Source: DATLGB01 sp963740765
Lineage (GTDB): Bacteria; Actinomycetota; Thermoleophilia; Solirubrobacterales; Solirubrobacteraceae
NCBI GenBank assembly: GCA_963740765.1
Contig: CAVUFN010000008.1
Location: 124,001-188,000, forward strand
DNA length: 64,000 nt
Direction: 5' to 3'
Below the pieces are notes generated by a model. That model saw only the letters and a program-made list of their open reading frames with translations. It was not told the origin of the DNA and made no database searches. Position numbers and translations under genes: made by a program. Shown piece by piece: positions 1 through 8,717 of the stretch (the first letter of the stretch is position 1; the number at the start of each line of letters is the position of its first letter).

Positions 1-348
1 AAGGAGGGCGCGTTCGGCGGCCGGTGGCAGGGGCCGTCGGTCGTCCTGACCCACCATCCGGCTGAGGACGCGCCCGCCGACGTCACCTACGCGACCGATC
101 TGGAAACGGCCGTGATGGAGGCCCAGCGCGCGGCCGGGGACCGGTACGTCAACGTCCTCGGCGCGAACGTGGCTGCGCAGTGCCTCGACGCGGGGCTGCT
201 CGACGAGGTGCTCGTGCTGATCGCTCCGGTCCTGCTCGGAGACGGGGTCCGCCTGTTCGATCACCCCGGCGGCCACAACGTCCGCCTCGAGCCGCTCGAC
301 CCTGACGACACCGGCCCGACCCGGCTGTGGTTCCGGGTGCTGCGGTGA
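1..348 (+). CDS. Dihydrofolate reductase family protein (RibD C-terminal-like), 5' end missing
   Basis: The window opens inside this gene; 115 codons remain before the TGA. The fold family reduces pterin or pyrimidine substrates with NADPH and includes the C-terminal domain of RibD. The conserved C-terminal half is visible: VNVLGANVAAQCLDAG followed by LLDEVLVLIAPVLLGDG and RLFDH, matching the usual G-G-(6-8)-L-hxxGLVDEL...PVLLGDGxRLF pattern. The NADPH-binding N-terminus lies outside the window, so substrate cannot be judged. It converges on the class II aldolase gene with a 15-bp gap. Family assignment is secure; the exact reaction is unknown. Confidence 0.8.
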   Translation, partial: KEGAFGGRWQGPSVVLTHHPAEDAPADVTYATDLETAVMEAQRAAGDRYVNVLGANVAAQCLDAGLLDEVLVLIAPVLLGDGVRLFDHPGGHNVRLEPLDPDDTGPTRLWFRVLR

Positions 349-363
349 CCGGCTTCCCCGTCC

Positions 364-1053
364 TCAGATCGGCTTGACGGTGCCGTAGGCGCGCGCGGCG
401 GCGGCCTCCACGACGGCGCGACGGTCGGCCTCGTCGAGGGCCCGCGGCTGACCCAGCGCGCTGGCGCGGGCGTATAGGTCGCTGGCCCATTCGAGCAGTT
501 CGGTCGCGTTGACGGCGGCGGCGAGGTCGTGGCCGAGCGTGACGGTCCCGTGGTTGGCGAGCAGGACGGCGGTGCGCTCGCGCAGGCCCTCGACGCACGC
601 GACGGCGAGCTCCGGGGTCCCGAACGTCTCGTAGGCAGCCACGCGGACCGGCCCGCCGAGCAGCAGCATCTCGTAGTGCACGCACGGGAGCTCGTCGAGC
701 ACGCACGCCAGCGCGGTGGCGGCGGGCGCGTGGGTGTGGACGACCGCGCCGGCCTCCGCGCGGTCGGCGTACACGGACAGGTGCAGGGCGATCTCGGAGG
801 TCGGCGCCAGCGGGCCGTCGCGTTGCTCGCCGCTGAGGTCGACCACCGCGACCTGGTCGGCCTCCAGCGTGGCCAGGGCGGCCCCCGTGGGCGTGATGGC
901 GACGAGCGAGCCGGCGCGGGCGCTCACGTTGCCCGATGTACCGCGGACGAGCCCAGAGGCGGCGAGGCGCCGGCAGGCGGCCGCCACCTCGGTCCGCTCC
1001 GCGACGAGCAACGGCTCTTCCAGCACGTGCGCGATGGTAGCTTCGCGAGTCAT
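364..1053 (-). CDS. Class II aldolase/adducin family protein
   Basis: A 229-residue zinc aldolase-type protein of the L-fuculose-phosphate aldolase/adducin family. Family hallmarks are present: TSGNVSAR near residue 40 (phosphate-binding Asn), PTSEIALH with the catalytic Glu, the zinc His pair in VVHTHAP, and the third His in LLANHGT. Members split sugar phosphates by retro-aldol cleavage or decarboxylate related acids; the substrate cannot be read from sequence. The longer open frame upstream has no family similarity, so the ATG at 1053 is chosen. That ATG shares the palindrome CATG with the divergent amine oxidase start at 1052, leaving no room for separate 5' leaders. Confidence 0.82.
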   Translation of the reverse strand: MTREATIAHVLEEPLLVAERTEVAAACRRLAASGLVRGTSGNVSARAGSLVAITPTGAALATLEADQVAVVDLSGEQRDGPLAPTSEIALHLSVYADRAEAGAVVHTHAPAATALACVLDELPCVHYEMLLLGGPVRVAAYETFGTPELAVACVEGLRERTAVLLANHGTVTLGHDLAAAVNATELLEWASDLYARASALGQPRALDEADRRAVVEAAAARAYGTVKPI

Positions 1054-2536
1054 GGACACGACCCGCCGCCGCTTGATCCTCGGTGCCGCTGCCTCCGGGG
1101 CCGCGGCGGCCGTCCCCGCCACCGCCGAGGCCAGGAAGCACAGGAAGCGTCGCCGGAAGGTGCGCAAGGCGGACGTGGTGATCGTCGGGGCCGGGCTGGC
1201 GGGGTTGACCGCCGCCCGTGAGCTGACCGCGCAGGGCAAGAAGGTGATCGTGCTCGAGGCGCGCAACCGCGTCGGCGGTCGCGTCCTCAACCACGACGTC
1301 GGAGGCGGCGAGGTCTCCGAGCGCGGCGGCACCTTCGTGGGGCCGACGCAGGACCACATGATCGCCCTTGGTGAGGCCTACGGCGTCAAGACCTTCGACA
1401 CCTACGACACGGGCGACAACGTCTACATCGACGCGGGTCGCCGCTCGACCTACGCGTCGGACGGGCCGACGGGCTCGGCGCCGTTCGATCCCGCGATCCT
1501 GCCCGACCTCGCCGTCGTCGTCGGCAACCTCGACTCGATGTCCACCGAGGTCCCGGTCGACGCGCCCTGGACCGCGGCCAAGGCGGGCGAGTACGACAGC
1601 CAGACGCTCCAGAGCTACATCAAGGCCAACTCGGTCAACCCGAACTTCCAGCGCCTGGTGGACACGGCGTGCCGGCCGATCTTCGGCGCCGAGTCCAAGG
1701 AGCTGTCACTGCTCTTCGTGCTCTTCTACATCGCCGCGTCCGGGAACGAGACGACGCCGGGGACGTTCGAGCGCAACTTCAACACGCGCGGCGGCGGACA
1801 GCAGTCACGCTTCATCGGCGGCTCGCAGGTCATCCCGATCGCGATGGCCAAGGAGCTCGGCAAGCGCGTCGTCCTGCGCTCGCCCGTCCGCAAGATCCGC
1901 CAGACCAAGAAGGGCGTCCGGGTCGTGTCCAAGCGCGTCACGGTCGAGGCGAAGCACGTCATCGTCGCCGTCCCGCCGACGCTCGCGGGCCGCATCGACT
2001 ACTCGCCCAAGCTGCCGCAGGACCGCGACGCGCTCACCCAGCGCCTGCCGCAGGGCAGCCTGCTCAAGGCCGCCGCGGTCTACGACAAGCCGTTCTGGCG
2101 CGACAAGGGCCTCACGGGCCAGGTCCTGTCCACGGACACCTACATCTCGGCGACCTTCGACGACTCGCCGGAGGACGGCTCGCCCGGGGTCGTCTTCGGC
2201 TTCATCGGCGGCGACAAGGCACGGGCCTTCAAGAAGCTCTCCGCCGACGAGCAGCGCGCGACCGTCCTGGCCGAGTTCGACCAGTTCTTCGACGCGCAGG
2301 AGGCCGGCAACGCCCGCGACTACTTCCTGACCAGCTGGACGGACGAGAAATGGACGCGCGGCTGCCCCGTCGGCATCTACGCGCCGGGCGTGATGGTCGC
2401 CTACGGAGACCAGATCCGCCAGCCGGTCGGCCGCATCCACTGGGCGGGGACGGAGACGTCCACGTTCTGGAACGGCTACATGGACGGCGCCGTGCGCTCG
2501 GGTGAGCGCGCCGCGGCCGAGGTCCTCGACGCGTGA
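1052..2536 (+). CDS. Flavin monoamine oxidase family protein with Tat-type signal
   Basis: A 494-residue FAD-dependent amine oxidase. The N-terminus reads MDTTRRRLILGAAASG, a twin-arginine-like signal with an Ala-rich hydrophobic stretch, so export is likely. The dinucleotide-binding motif VVIVGAGLAGLTAAREL follows, then VLEARNRVGGRV, and near the C-terminus the FAD motif WAGTETSTFWNGYMDGAVRSG. These proteins oxidise primary or secondary amines to aldehydes, releasing H2O2 and ammonia; the substrate is unknown. The ATG at 1052 is preferred because it places the RRR motif at the N-terminus and lies 8 nt after a TAGCTT box (1038-1043), fitting a leaderless transcript. An in-frame ATG at 1034 is an alternative. 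The stop overlaps the next GTG start by 4 nt. Confidence 0.85.
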   Translation: MDTTRRRLILGAAASGAAAAVPATAEARKHRKRRRKVRKADVVIVGAGLAGLTAARELTAQGKKVIVLEARNRVGGRVLNHDVGGGEVSERGGTFVGPTQDHMIALGEAYGVKTFDTYDTGDNVYIDAGRRSTYASDGPTGSAPFDPAILPDLAVVVGNLDSMSTEVPVDAPWTAAKAGEYDSQTLQSYIKANSVNPNFQRLVDTACRPIFGAESKELSLLFVLFYIAASGNETTPGTFERNFNTRGGGQQSRFIGGSQVIPIAMAKELGKRVVLRSPVRKIRQTKKGVRVVSKRVTVEAKHVIVAVPPTLAGRIDYSPKLPQDRDALTQRLPQGSLLKAAAVYDKPFWRDKGLTGQVLSTDTYISATFDDSPEDGSPGVVFGFIGGDKARAFKKLSADEQRATVLAEFDQFFDAQEAGNARDYFLTSWTDEKWTRGCPVGIYAPGVMVAYGDQIRQPVGRIHWAGTETSTFWNGYMDGAVRSGERAAAEVLDA

Positions 2537-3576
2537 GGCGCGCGCTCGCCGCGGCGCTCATCCTCACCGCGCTCGCACCGGCCGCCGCCGCCGCCCGCGA
2601 CCGCTTCCAGACGAGCGTCTTCGCCCTGATCCCGCGGCCGGGCTTCCCGGCCATGGCCTACGTCGGCCCCAACCACCGCGTCTACGAGGGCACGTACACG
2701 AACCCGGGCGGGGACAGCGTGCCGAGCCGCGTGTTCGAGTACTCGAGCAGCGGGGCGCTCCTGCGCTCGTGGACGGTCAAGGGCCAGGATCTCAGCGGCG
2801 ACCACGGCGTCCAGGTCGGGACGATGGGCCGGTCGGGCCGGCTCCTGCTGCTCGACAAGGCGCCGCCGCGCGTCGTCCGCCTGGACCGCAGGACGGGCGC
2901 GCAGAAGGACTACGCACGGTTCCCGGACGGCGTCGTCCCCAACTACAGCGCGTGGGGGACCGACGGCTCGCTGTACGTGACGGACTACGAGGGCGCGACG
3001 ATCTGGCGCGTGCCGCCCAGGGGCGGCACCCCGGAGCCGTGGCTGAAGGACCCGGCGCTGGACGGCGGGCCGTTCGGGCTCACCGGCATCCGGCTGGCGG
3101 CGGACCGCAAGACCCTCGTCGTCGCGCAGCAGTCCCAGGCCGGCCTCGGCGCGGGCATCCCCGCCAACGGGCGCATCCTGACCATCCCGATCCTCGACGG
3201 TCCCAAGCCGGGGCCGATCACGCCGCTGTGGGAGAGCCGGCCGCTGGACGGGCCGGACGGCTTCGGCATCGCCCAGTCGGGCGCGATCTACATCTCGCTG
3301 CTGCTGGCCAACCAGATCGCGGTGGTCGGTCCCGACGGCAAGGAACAGGCGCGCACGGACGCGGTCGGCTCGGCGGTGCCGTTCGACAACCCGTCCAGCG
3401 TGAGCTTCCTCGGCACCCGGCTGATGGTCGCCAACCAGTCCTTCGCGATGGGGACCGCGGCCAACCAGGCGATCCTCGACGTCGAGGCGGGGGAGCCCGG
3501 CCTCGCCGAGTACATCCCGCCCAAGCCGGCGAAGAAGCCTAAGAAGAAGAAGAGGAAGCGGCGACGCCCCCGCTAG
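2533..3576 (+). CDS. Secreted SMP-30/NHL-like beta-propeller protein
   Basis: A 347-residue protein with a signal peptide (MRRALAAALILTALAPAAAA), then repeated propeller-like segments such as GTDGSLYVTDYEGATIWRV and LTGIRLAADRKTLVVAQQ. This resembles gluconolactonase/SMP-30-like six-bladed propellers that bind small ligands or hydrolyse lactones. The metal-site residues cannot be placed confidently, so enzymatic activity is open. The GTG start overlaps the amine oxidase stop (GTGA), so the two are translationally coupled and may share an extracellular pathway. The tail is extremely basic (KKPKKKKRKRRRPR) and overlaps the convergent diguanylate cyclase gene by 38 nt. Confidence 0.7.
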   Translation: MRRALAAALILTALAPAAAAARDRFQTSVFALIPRPGFPAMAYVGPNHRVYEGTYTNPGGDSVPSRVFEYSSSGALLRSWTVKGQDLSGDHGVQVGTMGRSGRLLLLDKAPPRVVRLDRRTGAQKDYARFPDGVVPNYSAWGTDGSLYVTDYEGATIWRVPPRGGTPEPWLKDPALDGGPFGLTGIRLAADRKTLVVAQQSQAGLGAGIPANGRILTIPILDGPKPGPITPLWESRPLDGPDGFGIAQSGAIYISLLLANQIAVVGPDGKEQARTDAVGSAVPFDNPSSVSFLGTRLMVANQSFAMGTAANQAILDVEAGEPGLAEYIPPKPAKKPKKKKRKRRRPR

Positions 3577-4705
3577 CGAGGACGGCGACGTTGCGGCCGG
3601 CGTTCTTGGCGGCGTACATCGCACGGTCGGCGCGCGCGAGCAGGACGTCGGCGCTGACGACCTCCTCGGGCCCATAGGGGACGACGCCGCAGGACGCGGT
3701 CACCCCGGTATCGGAGGCGGTGGCCACCGCGTCGATCAGCTCGTCGGCGATCGCCCGTGCCGTGGCCCCGTCGACGTGCGTGAGGATGACGGCGAACTCG
3801 TCCCCGCCGAGCCGGCCGAGCACGTCGGTGGTGCGGAGGCGCTCGCGCAGGGAAACGGCGACGGCGGTGAGGACCTCGTCCCCGGCGTCGTGGCCGTGGG
3901 TGTCGTTGACGCCCTTGAAGCCGTCGAGGTCGAGGACCAGCACGGCGCCGCGCTCGCCATCGCGGGCGGCGTGGACGAGGCGGCGGTCGAGGTCGGCGAC
4001 GAGGCGGCGCCGGTTGGCGACGCCCGTCAGCGGGTCGTGGTCGGCGAGGTGGCGCAGCCGGTGCTCGGCGCGCTTGCGCGCCGTCACGTCCTGGAACGTC
4101 CCCACCCAGCACACCGGCCGGCCCTCGCGGTCGCGGAGGAACACGAGGTTGGCCAGGACCCAGACGGTCGTCCCGTTGGGGAGCAGGAAGCGCTTCTCGC
4201 AGGCGTGCGTGTCGTAGACGCCGTTGAGGATGTCCCTGGACGCGTCGAGGTCGGCCTGACGGTCGTCGGGATGGGTGAGCTCCTGGTCGTGGCGGCCGAG
4301 CAGATCGGTCCGGGTGCGCGCGAGCAGGGCGCACATCGCGTGGTTGACGCGGATGAACTCGCCGTCGGTGTTGTAGAGCGCCATGCCGATGGGCACGCCG
4401 TCGAAGGCGGCGCCCAGCATCGTGTCCGCCGCCTCGAGGAGCCGGCGGCCCTCGACCTCCGTCACGACGATCACGCCGGCCTCGGAGACGTCGACGTCGG
4501 CGGTGAAGGGGATCCCGCCCCCGCGGATCGCGGTCACGCGCGTGCGGCCGGGCCTGGGCAGGCCGGCCGGCAGGATCGTCGTGAGCGGGCTGCCCGTCGG
4601 GTCGCTGCCGAACAGCTCGGAGCAGCGCGGGGTCGCTCCCGTCAGGCGCCCGTCGGCGCCCACGGTGAGGACCGCGGCGGGAACATCTTCAAGCGACAGC
4701 GTCAT
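3539..4705 (-). CDS. PAS-GGDEF diguanylate cyclase
   Basis: A 388-residue soluble c-di-GMP synthase. Residues about 5-80 form a short PAS-like region, about 90-215 a clear PAS/PAC domain (DGVPIGMALYNTDGEFI, ending VGTFQDVTARKRAEHRL), and about 225-375 a GGDEF domain. The active-site loop GGDEF is intact at 300-304 and the inhibitory I-site RTTD sits at 291-294, exactly five residues upstream, so product feedback is expected. No membrane segment is seen; sensing is cytoplasmic. The ATG overlaps the P450 stop (ATGA), making this the third gene of a coupled operon. The C-terminal Ser run overlaps the convergent propeller gene. Confidence 0.9.
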   Translation of the reverse strand: MTLSLEDVPAAVLTVGADGRLTGATPRCSELFGSDPTGSPLTTILPAGLPRPGRTRVTAIRGGGIPFTADVDVSEAGVIVVTEVEGRRLLEAADTMLGAAFDGVPIGMALYNTDGEFIRVNHAMCALLARTRTDLLGRHDQELTHPDDRQADLDASRDILNGVYDTHACEKRFLLPNGTTVWVLANLVFLRDREGRPVCWVGTFQDVTARKRAEHRLRHLADHDPLTGVANRRRLVADLDRRLVHAARDGERGAVLVLDLDGFKGVNDTHGHDAGDEVLTAVAVSLRERLRTTDVLGRLGGDEFAVILTHVDGATARAIADELIDAVATASDTGVTASCGVVPYGPEEVVSADVLLARADRAMYAAKNAGRNVAVLASGGVAASSSSS

Positions 4706-6054
4706 GTGCGTGCGACTGTCATCGGCAGACCACGCCGCGGACCCAAGGTCGGCGTTTGACGAATTTCGAGTTGGAAGCCGGATTCCCGCTCTAAGCGGAA
4801 GTCTTCGAGGATGCGCCGGGCAATGGTCCGGATCTCGGCCTGGCCGAACCGCATGCCGAGACAGATGCGCGAACCGGCGCCGAACGGGACGTAGGCGCCG
4901 CGGGGCAGCCTCGCCTTCGCCTCGGGCGCCATCCGGTCGGGCCGGAACGTGTGCGGGTCCCCGAACACGTGAGGGAGGCGATGGGAGACGTAGCTCGAGT
5001 AGGCGACGGGCATCTCGGCGGGGATGGTGTAGCCGCCGAAGTCGATCTCGCGCACCGCGCGGCGCGGGCCGATCCACGCCGGCGGGTACATCCTCAGCGT
5101 CTCGTCCAGGCAGCGCTCGAGGCGGTCGGGGTCCTGCTCGAGGGCCTCGCGCTCCTCGGGATGGCGGTCCAGCTCGAAGAAGAGGAAGGCGATCGTCGCG
5201 GTCGTGGTGTCGTGGCCGGCGAACAAGAGCGTCATCACGTGGTCGCGGATGTGGCGGTCCGAGAGGCCGTGCCCGTCCTCGTCGGTGGCGTCGAGCAGCA
5301 GGGACAGGACGTCCAGGCCGCGCTCACCGGTGCGGCGGCGGGCGTCGATGGCGTGGTAGATGAGCTTGTCGAGGCGTCGGCGGGCCTCGTGCATGCGCGC
5401 CCACGGGGTGCGTGGCCCGCGCAGGGTCTGGACGATGTAATCGCGGCCGTAGAAGCCGAGCGCGACCTCGAAGTCGCGCGCGGCCGCCTTGTCGTCGCCC
5501 GCGAAGCCGAACAGCGCGCGCATCGCGATGCGCAGCGCCAGCCGGCGCGCCCACTCGTAGACGTCGATCGTCTCGCCGTCCCGCCAGGCGCCGACGGCGC
5601 GGTCGGCCTCCTCCTCCATGATCGACGCGCTCTGCGCGATCTGCTCGTGGTGGAACGACGGCAGCATGATCTTGCGCGAGCGCCGGTGGAAGTCCCCGTC
5701 GATGGTCAGCATCCCGTCGCCCAGCAGCGGGATCAGCTGGCCGAAGCCGCCGTCGCGCCAGCGGAAGTCCTTCATGCGGCTGACGAGGATCGCGTGGTTG
5801 GCCTCCGGACCGATCATGAACACCTGCTTGGAGCTCAGGATCCGCATGGTGAAGACGGGTCCGTGACGCTCGTAGGCGTCCAGCAGCAGGTTCAGCGGGT
5901 CCGTGGCCAGCCGGTGGGTGCGGCGCAGGTCGACGCGATTGTCGCCGGGCGGCCACGGCGTGCCCCGGCGCTTCCCCCTCAGCTCGGCCCGCCAGTCGTG
6001 TCCGAGCTGGATGAGCGGGCTCGACGGGTACGGCTCGGGTCCGACCAGGCTCAT
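4702..6054 (-). CDS. Cytochrome P450
   Basis: A 450-residue soluble P450, full length for the bacterial family. Visible motifs are the I-helix oxygen-activation site AGHDTT (279-284), the K-helix ETLR (328-331), and the heme loop FGAGSRICLG (391-400) with Cys398 as thiolate ligand. It should catalyse monooxygenation of an unknown hydrophobic substrate using external ferredoxin and reductase, none of which are encoded nearby. It sits between a quinone oxidoreductase and a diguanylate cyclase, with ATGA overlaps on both sides (6051-6054 and 4702-4705), so the three are translated as a unit. Confidence 0.93.
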   Translation of the reverse strand: MSLVGPEPYPSSPLIQLGHDWRAELRGKRRGTPWPPGDNRVDLRRTHRLATDPLNLLLDAYERHGPVFTMRILSSKQVFMIGPEANHAILVSRMKDFRWRDGGFGQLIPLLGDGMLTIDGDFHRRSRKIMLPSFHHEQIAQSASIMEEEADRAVGAWRDGETIDVYEWARRLALRIAMRALFGFAGDDKAAARDFEVALGFYGRDYIVQTLRGPRTPWARMHEARRRLDKLIYHAIDARRRTGERGLDVLSLLLDATDEDGHGLSDRHIRDHVMTLLFAGHDTTTATIAFLFFELDRHPEEREALEQDPDRLERCLDETLRMYPPAWIGPRRAVREIDFGGYTIPAEMPVAYSSYVSHRLPHVFGDPHTFRPDRMAPEAKARLPRGAYVPFGAGSRICLGMRFGQAEIRTIARRILEDFRLERESGFQLEIRQTPTLGPRRGLPMTVART

Positions 6055-7037
6055 ACCTCGAGGACCACCTTGCCCGTGGCGCCGCGGCCGTCGAGCAGCT
6101 CGAGTGCCTCCGATGTCCGCTCCAGCGGGAAGCGCGCGCCGACGATCGGCTGGACGTGCCCGGAGGCGATCAGCTCGTCCAGCGCCGCCTGGATCTCCGC
6201 GTTGACCTTCGGCTTGCTCATCACGTAGGCACCCCAGCCGGCGCCGATGACCTCGGTGTTCCTGAGCAGCAGCCGGTTGACCTTGACCTCGGGGATGGAG
6301 CCGCCCGTGAAGCCGACGACCACGACGCGGCCCTCCTCGGCGCAGGCCCGCAGGCTGTCGGTGAAGCGATCGCCGCCGACGGGGTCGAGGACGAGGTCGA
6401 CGCCGCCGCCGCTGAGCTCCTGGACCTGCTCGCGCCAGTTCTGGTCGCTGCGGACCACCTCGTCGGCGCCCGCGTCGCGCGCGACCTGCTCCTTCGCGTC
6501 GGTAGAGACGACGCCGATGACCTGTCCGGCGCCCAGTCCCTTCGCGACCTGGATGCTCGCCGTCCCGACGCCGCCGGCGGCGCCGTGGACGAGCACCTTG
6601 TCGCCCTCGGCGAGGCGCCCGCGCAGGCGCAGGGAGAAGTAGGCCGTGTGGTAGTTGAGGATGAGCCCCGCGCCCTGGGCGGCGTCGAGTCCGTCGGCGA
6701 GCGGGAAGACCATGTGCGGCGGGGCCACCGCCTGCTCGGCGAAGCCGCCCAGGAAGCAGAAGGCGACGACGCGGTCGCCCTCGGACACGCGGGCCTTCCC
6801 GGAGGCCTTGATCACCGTGCCCGCGACCTCGGAGCCCGGCGTGAACGGCAGGTCGGGCTTGAACTGGTACTCGCCGCGGCTCTGCAGCACCTCGGGGAAC
6901 GAGACGCCGGCGGCCTCGACCCGGACGACGACTCCCTCGCCAGGGGTCATCAGGTGGCTCGGCTCCGGCTCGGGAACGTCGGTCTTGAGCTCGACGGCAC
7001 CGGGGCCGTCGAGCGACGTGATCTGGATCGCGCGCAT
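6051..7037 (-). CDS. NADPH:quinone oxidoreductase family protein (MDR superfamily)
   Basis: A 328-residue medium-chain dehydrogenase/reductase of the zinc-free quinone oxidoreductase (QOR) type. The NADPH-binding glycine motif HGAAGGVGTASIQVAK lies at about 141-156, and the catalytic-domain signature GVSFPEVLQSRGEY near the N-terminus is typical; structural zinc cysteines are absent. It reduces quinones or enones with NADPH in the cytoplasm. The upstream open frame is non-homologous, so the ATG at 7037 is used. It heads the coupled P450/cyclase operon and may remove reactive quinones or enals made by the P450, which is inference from position only. Confidence 0.88.
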   Translation of the reverse strand: MRAIQITSLDGPGAVELKTDVPEPEPSHLMTPGEGVVVRVEAAGVSFPEVLQSRGEYQFKPDLPFTPGSEVAGTVIKASGKARVSEGDRVVAFCFLGGFAEQAVAPPHMVFPLADGLDAAQGAGLILNYHTAYFSLRLRGRLAEGDKVLVHGAAGGVGTASIQVAKGLGAGQVIGVVSTDAKEQVARDAGADEVVRSDQNWREQVQELSGGGVDLVLDPVGGDRFTDSLRACAEEGRVVVVGFTGGSIPEVKVNRLLLRNTEVIGAGWGAYVMSKPKVNAEIQAALDELIASGHVQPIVGARFPLERTSEALELLDGRGATGKVVLEV

Positions 7038-7058
7038 TCCCTGACAGGATGCCGGACC

Positions 7059-8573
7059 GTGCGGCTTCCCGTTCTGACGCCTGAGCCCGGCGAGCTTCCG
7101 CGGCGGTGGATGACCACCGCGACCCGCGGCCTGATCCTGGCCACGATCGTCAGCGCGAACCTGGTCGGGGCGCTGATCGTGATGGCGCTCCTGAGCGTCG
7201 TCCTGCCCCTTCCCGACGAGGCGGACGGGTTCGGTGCGGGCGGGCTGATCGCCGGCGGGATCTACGCCGTCGCGGCGATCGTCATCGGCACGGTGCGCGG
7301 CCTGCGCCTGGCCCGGCCGGTCATCACCCCGTTCAAGGAGGACCGGCGGCCGGACGCCGACGAGCGCACCGCGATCATCGGGCTTTCCGCCCGCCTCTCG
7401 CGGTTGCAGCTGACCCTGTGGGCGGGCGCGGTGGTCGTCTTCAGCGTCGACAGCGCCGCGACCTCGGCGCTGTACGCATTCGAGACCGGCATCACCATCG
7501 CGCTCACCGGCGTCGCCGTGGCGGCGCTCAGCTACCTCCAGGTCGGGCGCCTGATGCGCGGGGCGATCGACGCCGCGCTGACCGACGCCCCGCCCCGGCG
7601 CCGGGAGGTCGCGGGCGTGGGCGTGCGGGTCCTGCTGACGTGGGCGCTGTGCTCGGCGGTCCCGGTCGCGGGGGCGCTGATGGTGGCGATCTTCGCGCTG
7701 GCCACCGACGCCGACCCGGACGCCCTGGCCCGCTCGACCATCGTCCTGTGCGGCGTGTCCCTGTGGGTCGGGCTGCTGGCGATGATCTACCTGGCCCGCT
7801 CGCTGTCCGATCCCCTGCGGCGCCTGCGGGACGCGCTCGCCGCCGTCGAATCCGGCGACTACGACACCCGCGTGCACGTCTTCGACGCGACGGAGGTCGG
7901 CTTCGCCGCCGCCGGCTTCAACCGCATGGTGGCGGGCCTGCAGGAGCGCGAGAAGCTGCGCGACCTGTTCGGCCGCCAGGTGGGGGAGGACGTCGCCCGC
8001 CGCGCGCTCGAGGAGGGCGTCACGCTGGGCGGCGAGGAGCGCGAGGCGGCGATCCTGTTCGTCGACGTCATCGGCTCGACCTCGTTCGCCACCGATCGGC
8101 CGCCGGGCGAGGTCGTCGATGCCCTGAACGCCTTCTTCGCCACCGTCGTCGAGGTCACCCAGAACTGCGACGGTTTCGTCAACAAGTTCGAGGGCGACGC
8201 CGCGCTGTGCGTGTTCGGCGCGCCGCTGGCCGTGAACGACGCGGCCGCGGCGGCGCTGAAGGCGGCCCGCTGCATGCGCGAGCAGCTCGCGGGCGGCGAG
8301 CTCGACGCCGCCATCGGCGTCTCCTTCGGCACCGTCGTCGCCGGCAACGTCGGCGCCGCCGATCGCTACGAATACACCGTGATCGGGGACCCGGTCAACG
8401 AGGCTGCGCGTCTGACCGAGCTGGCCAAGGAGCGCGACGGCCGCCTGCTCGCGTCCGAGCGCGCGCTCGACGCGGCGGGCGGCGACGAGCGCGACCGCTG
8501 GGAGCTCCGCGACGAGGTGACGCTTCGCGGCCGCTCCGGTCCGACCCGCCTCGCCGAGGCGTCAGAAGACTGA
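7059..8573 (+). CDS. Membrane class III adenylate/guanylate cyclase with HAMP domain
   Basis: About 504 residues. Several hydrophobic segments (LILATIVSANLVGALIVMAL; GLIAGGIYAVAAIVIG; WALCSAVPVAGALMVAIFAL; IVLCGVSLWVGLLAMIYLA) form a membrane domain, followed by a HAMP linker (SLSDPLRRLRDALAAVESGDYDTR) and a class III catalytic domain. Both metal-binding Asp motifs are present (ILFVDVIGSTSF and KFEGDAALCVFGAP), with a purine/transition-state region YEYTVIGDPVNEAARL, so it is probably active. ATP versus GTP cannot be decided safely. The GTG at 7059 has an acagga box upstream; an ATG at 7110 is an alternative start. It diverges from the QOR operon across 21 bp. Confidence 0.85.
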   Translation: MRLPVLTPEPGELPRRWMTTATRGLILATIVSANLVGALIVMALLSVVLPLPDEADGFGAGGLIAGGIYAVAAIVIGTVRGLRLARPVITPFKEDRRPDADERTAIIGLSARLSRLQLTLWAGAVVVFSVDSAATSALYAFETGITIALTGVAVAALSYLQVGRLMRGAIDAALTDAPPRRREVAGVGVRVLLTWALCSAVPVAGALMVAIFALATDADPDALARSTIVLCGVSLWVGLLAMIYLARSLSDPLRRLRDALAAVESGDYDTRVHVFDATEVGFAAAGFNRMVAGLQEREKLRDLFGRQVGEDVARRALEEGVTLGGEEREAAILFVDVIGSTSFATDRPPGEVVDALNAFFATVVEVTQNCDGFVNKFEGDAALCVFGAPLAVNDAAAAALKAARCMREQLAGGELDAAIGVSFGTVVAGNVGAADRYEYTVIGDPVNEAARLTELAKERDGRLLASERALDAAGGDERDRWELRDEVTLRGRSGPTRLAEASED

Positions 8574-8654
8574 CCTCAGTCAGGATCGGTTGGCGGTTTC
8601 GTCAGCCGGTCGGCGTTCTTTGAGCGGTGGAGAAGATGACTGGTCTTCCTCATC

Positions 8655-8701
8655 GCGGATCGCTCGGGCAGCGTCCAGTGCGCTGCCCGAGTCCGTCCGC
8701 G
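8655..8701. terminator. Strong hairpin between cyclase and amidase genes
   Basis: An 11-bp perfect inverted repeat CTCGGGCAGCG (8663-8673) / CGCTGCCCGAG (8681-8691) with a 7-nt loop, extended by outer arms CGCGGA (8655-8660) and TCCGCG (8696-8701). It lies 82 bp after the cyclase stop and 16 bp before the amidase GTG. There is no T-run, so it could be a non-canonical terminator for the cyclase or an operator for the amidase promoter (TAGGCT at 8705-8710). Confidence 0.5.
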
Positions 8702-8717
8702 ACGTAGGCTCCTGGCC

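Noticed and set aside
149..1357. 402-codon minus-strand frame across the aldolase region
   Set aside because: Arg-rich, no motifs; the aldolase motifs are in another frame of the same strand.
6156..7058. Long N-terminal extension of the class III cyclase
   Set aside because: It runs antisense through the quinone oxidoreductase gene and has no membrane or cyclase similarity; GTG 7059 is far more likely.
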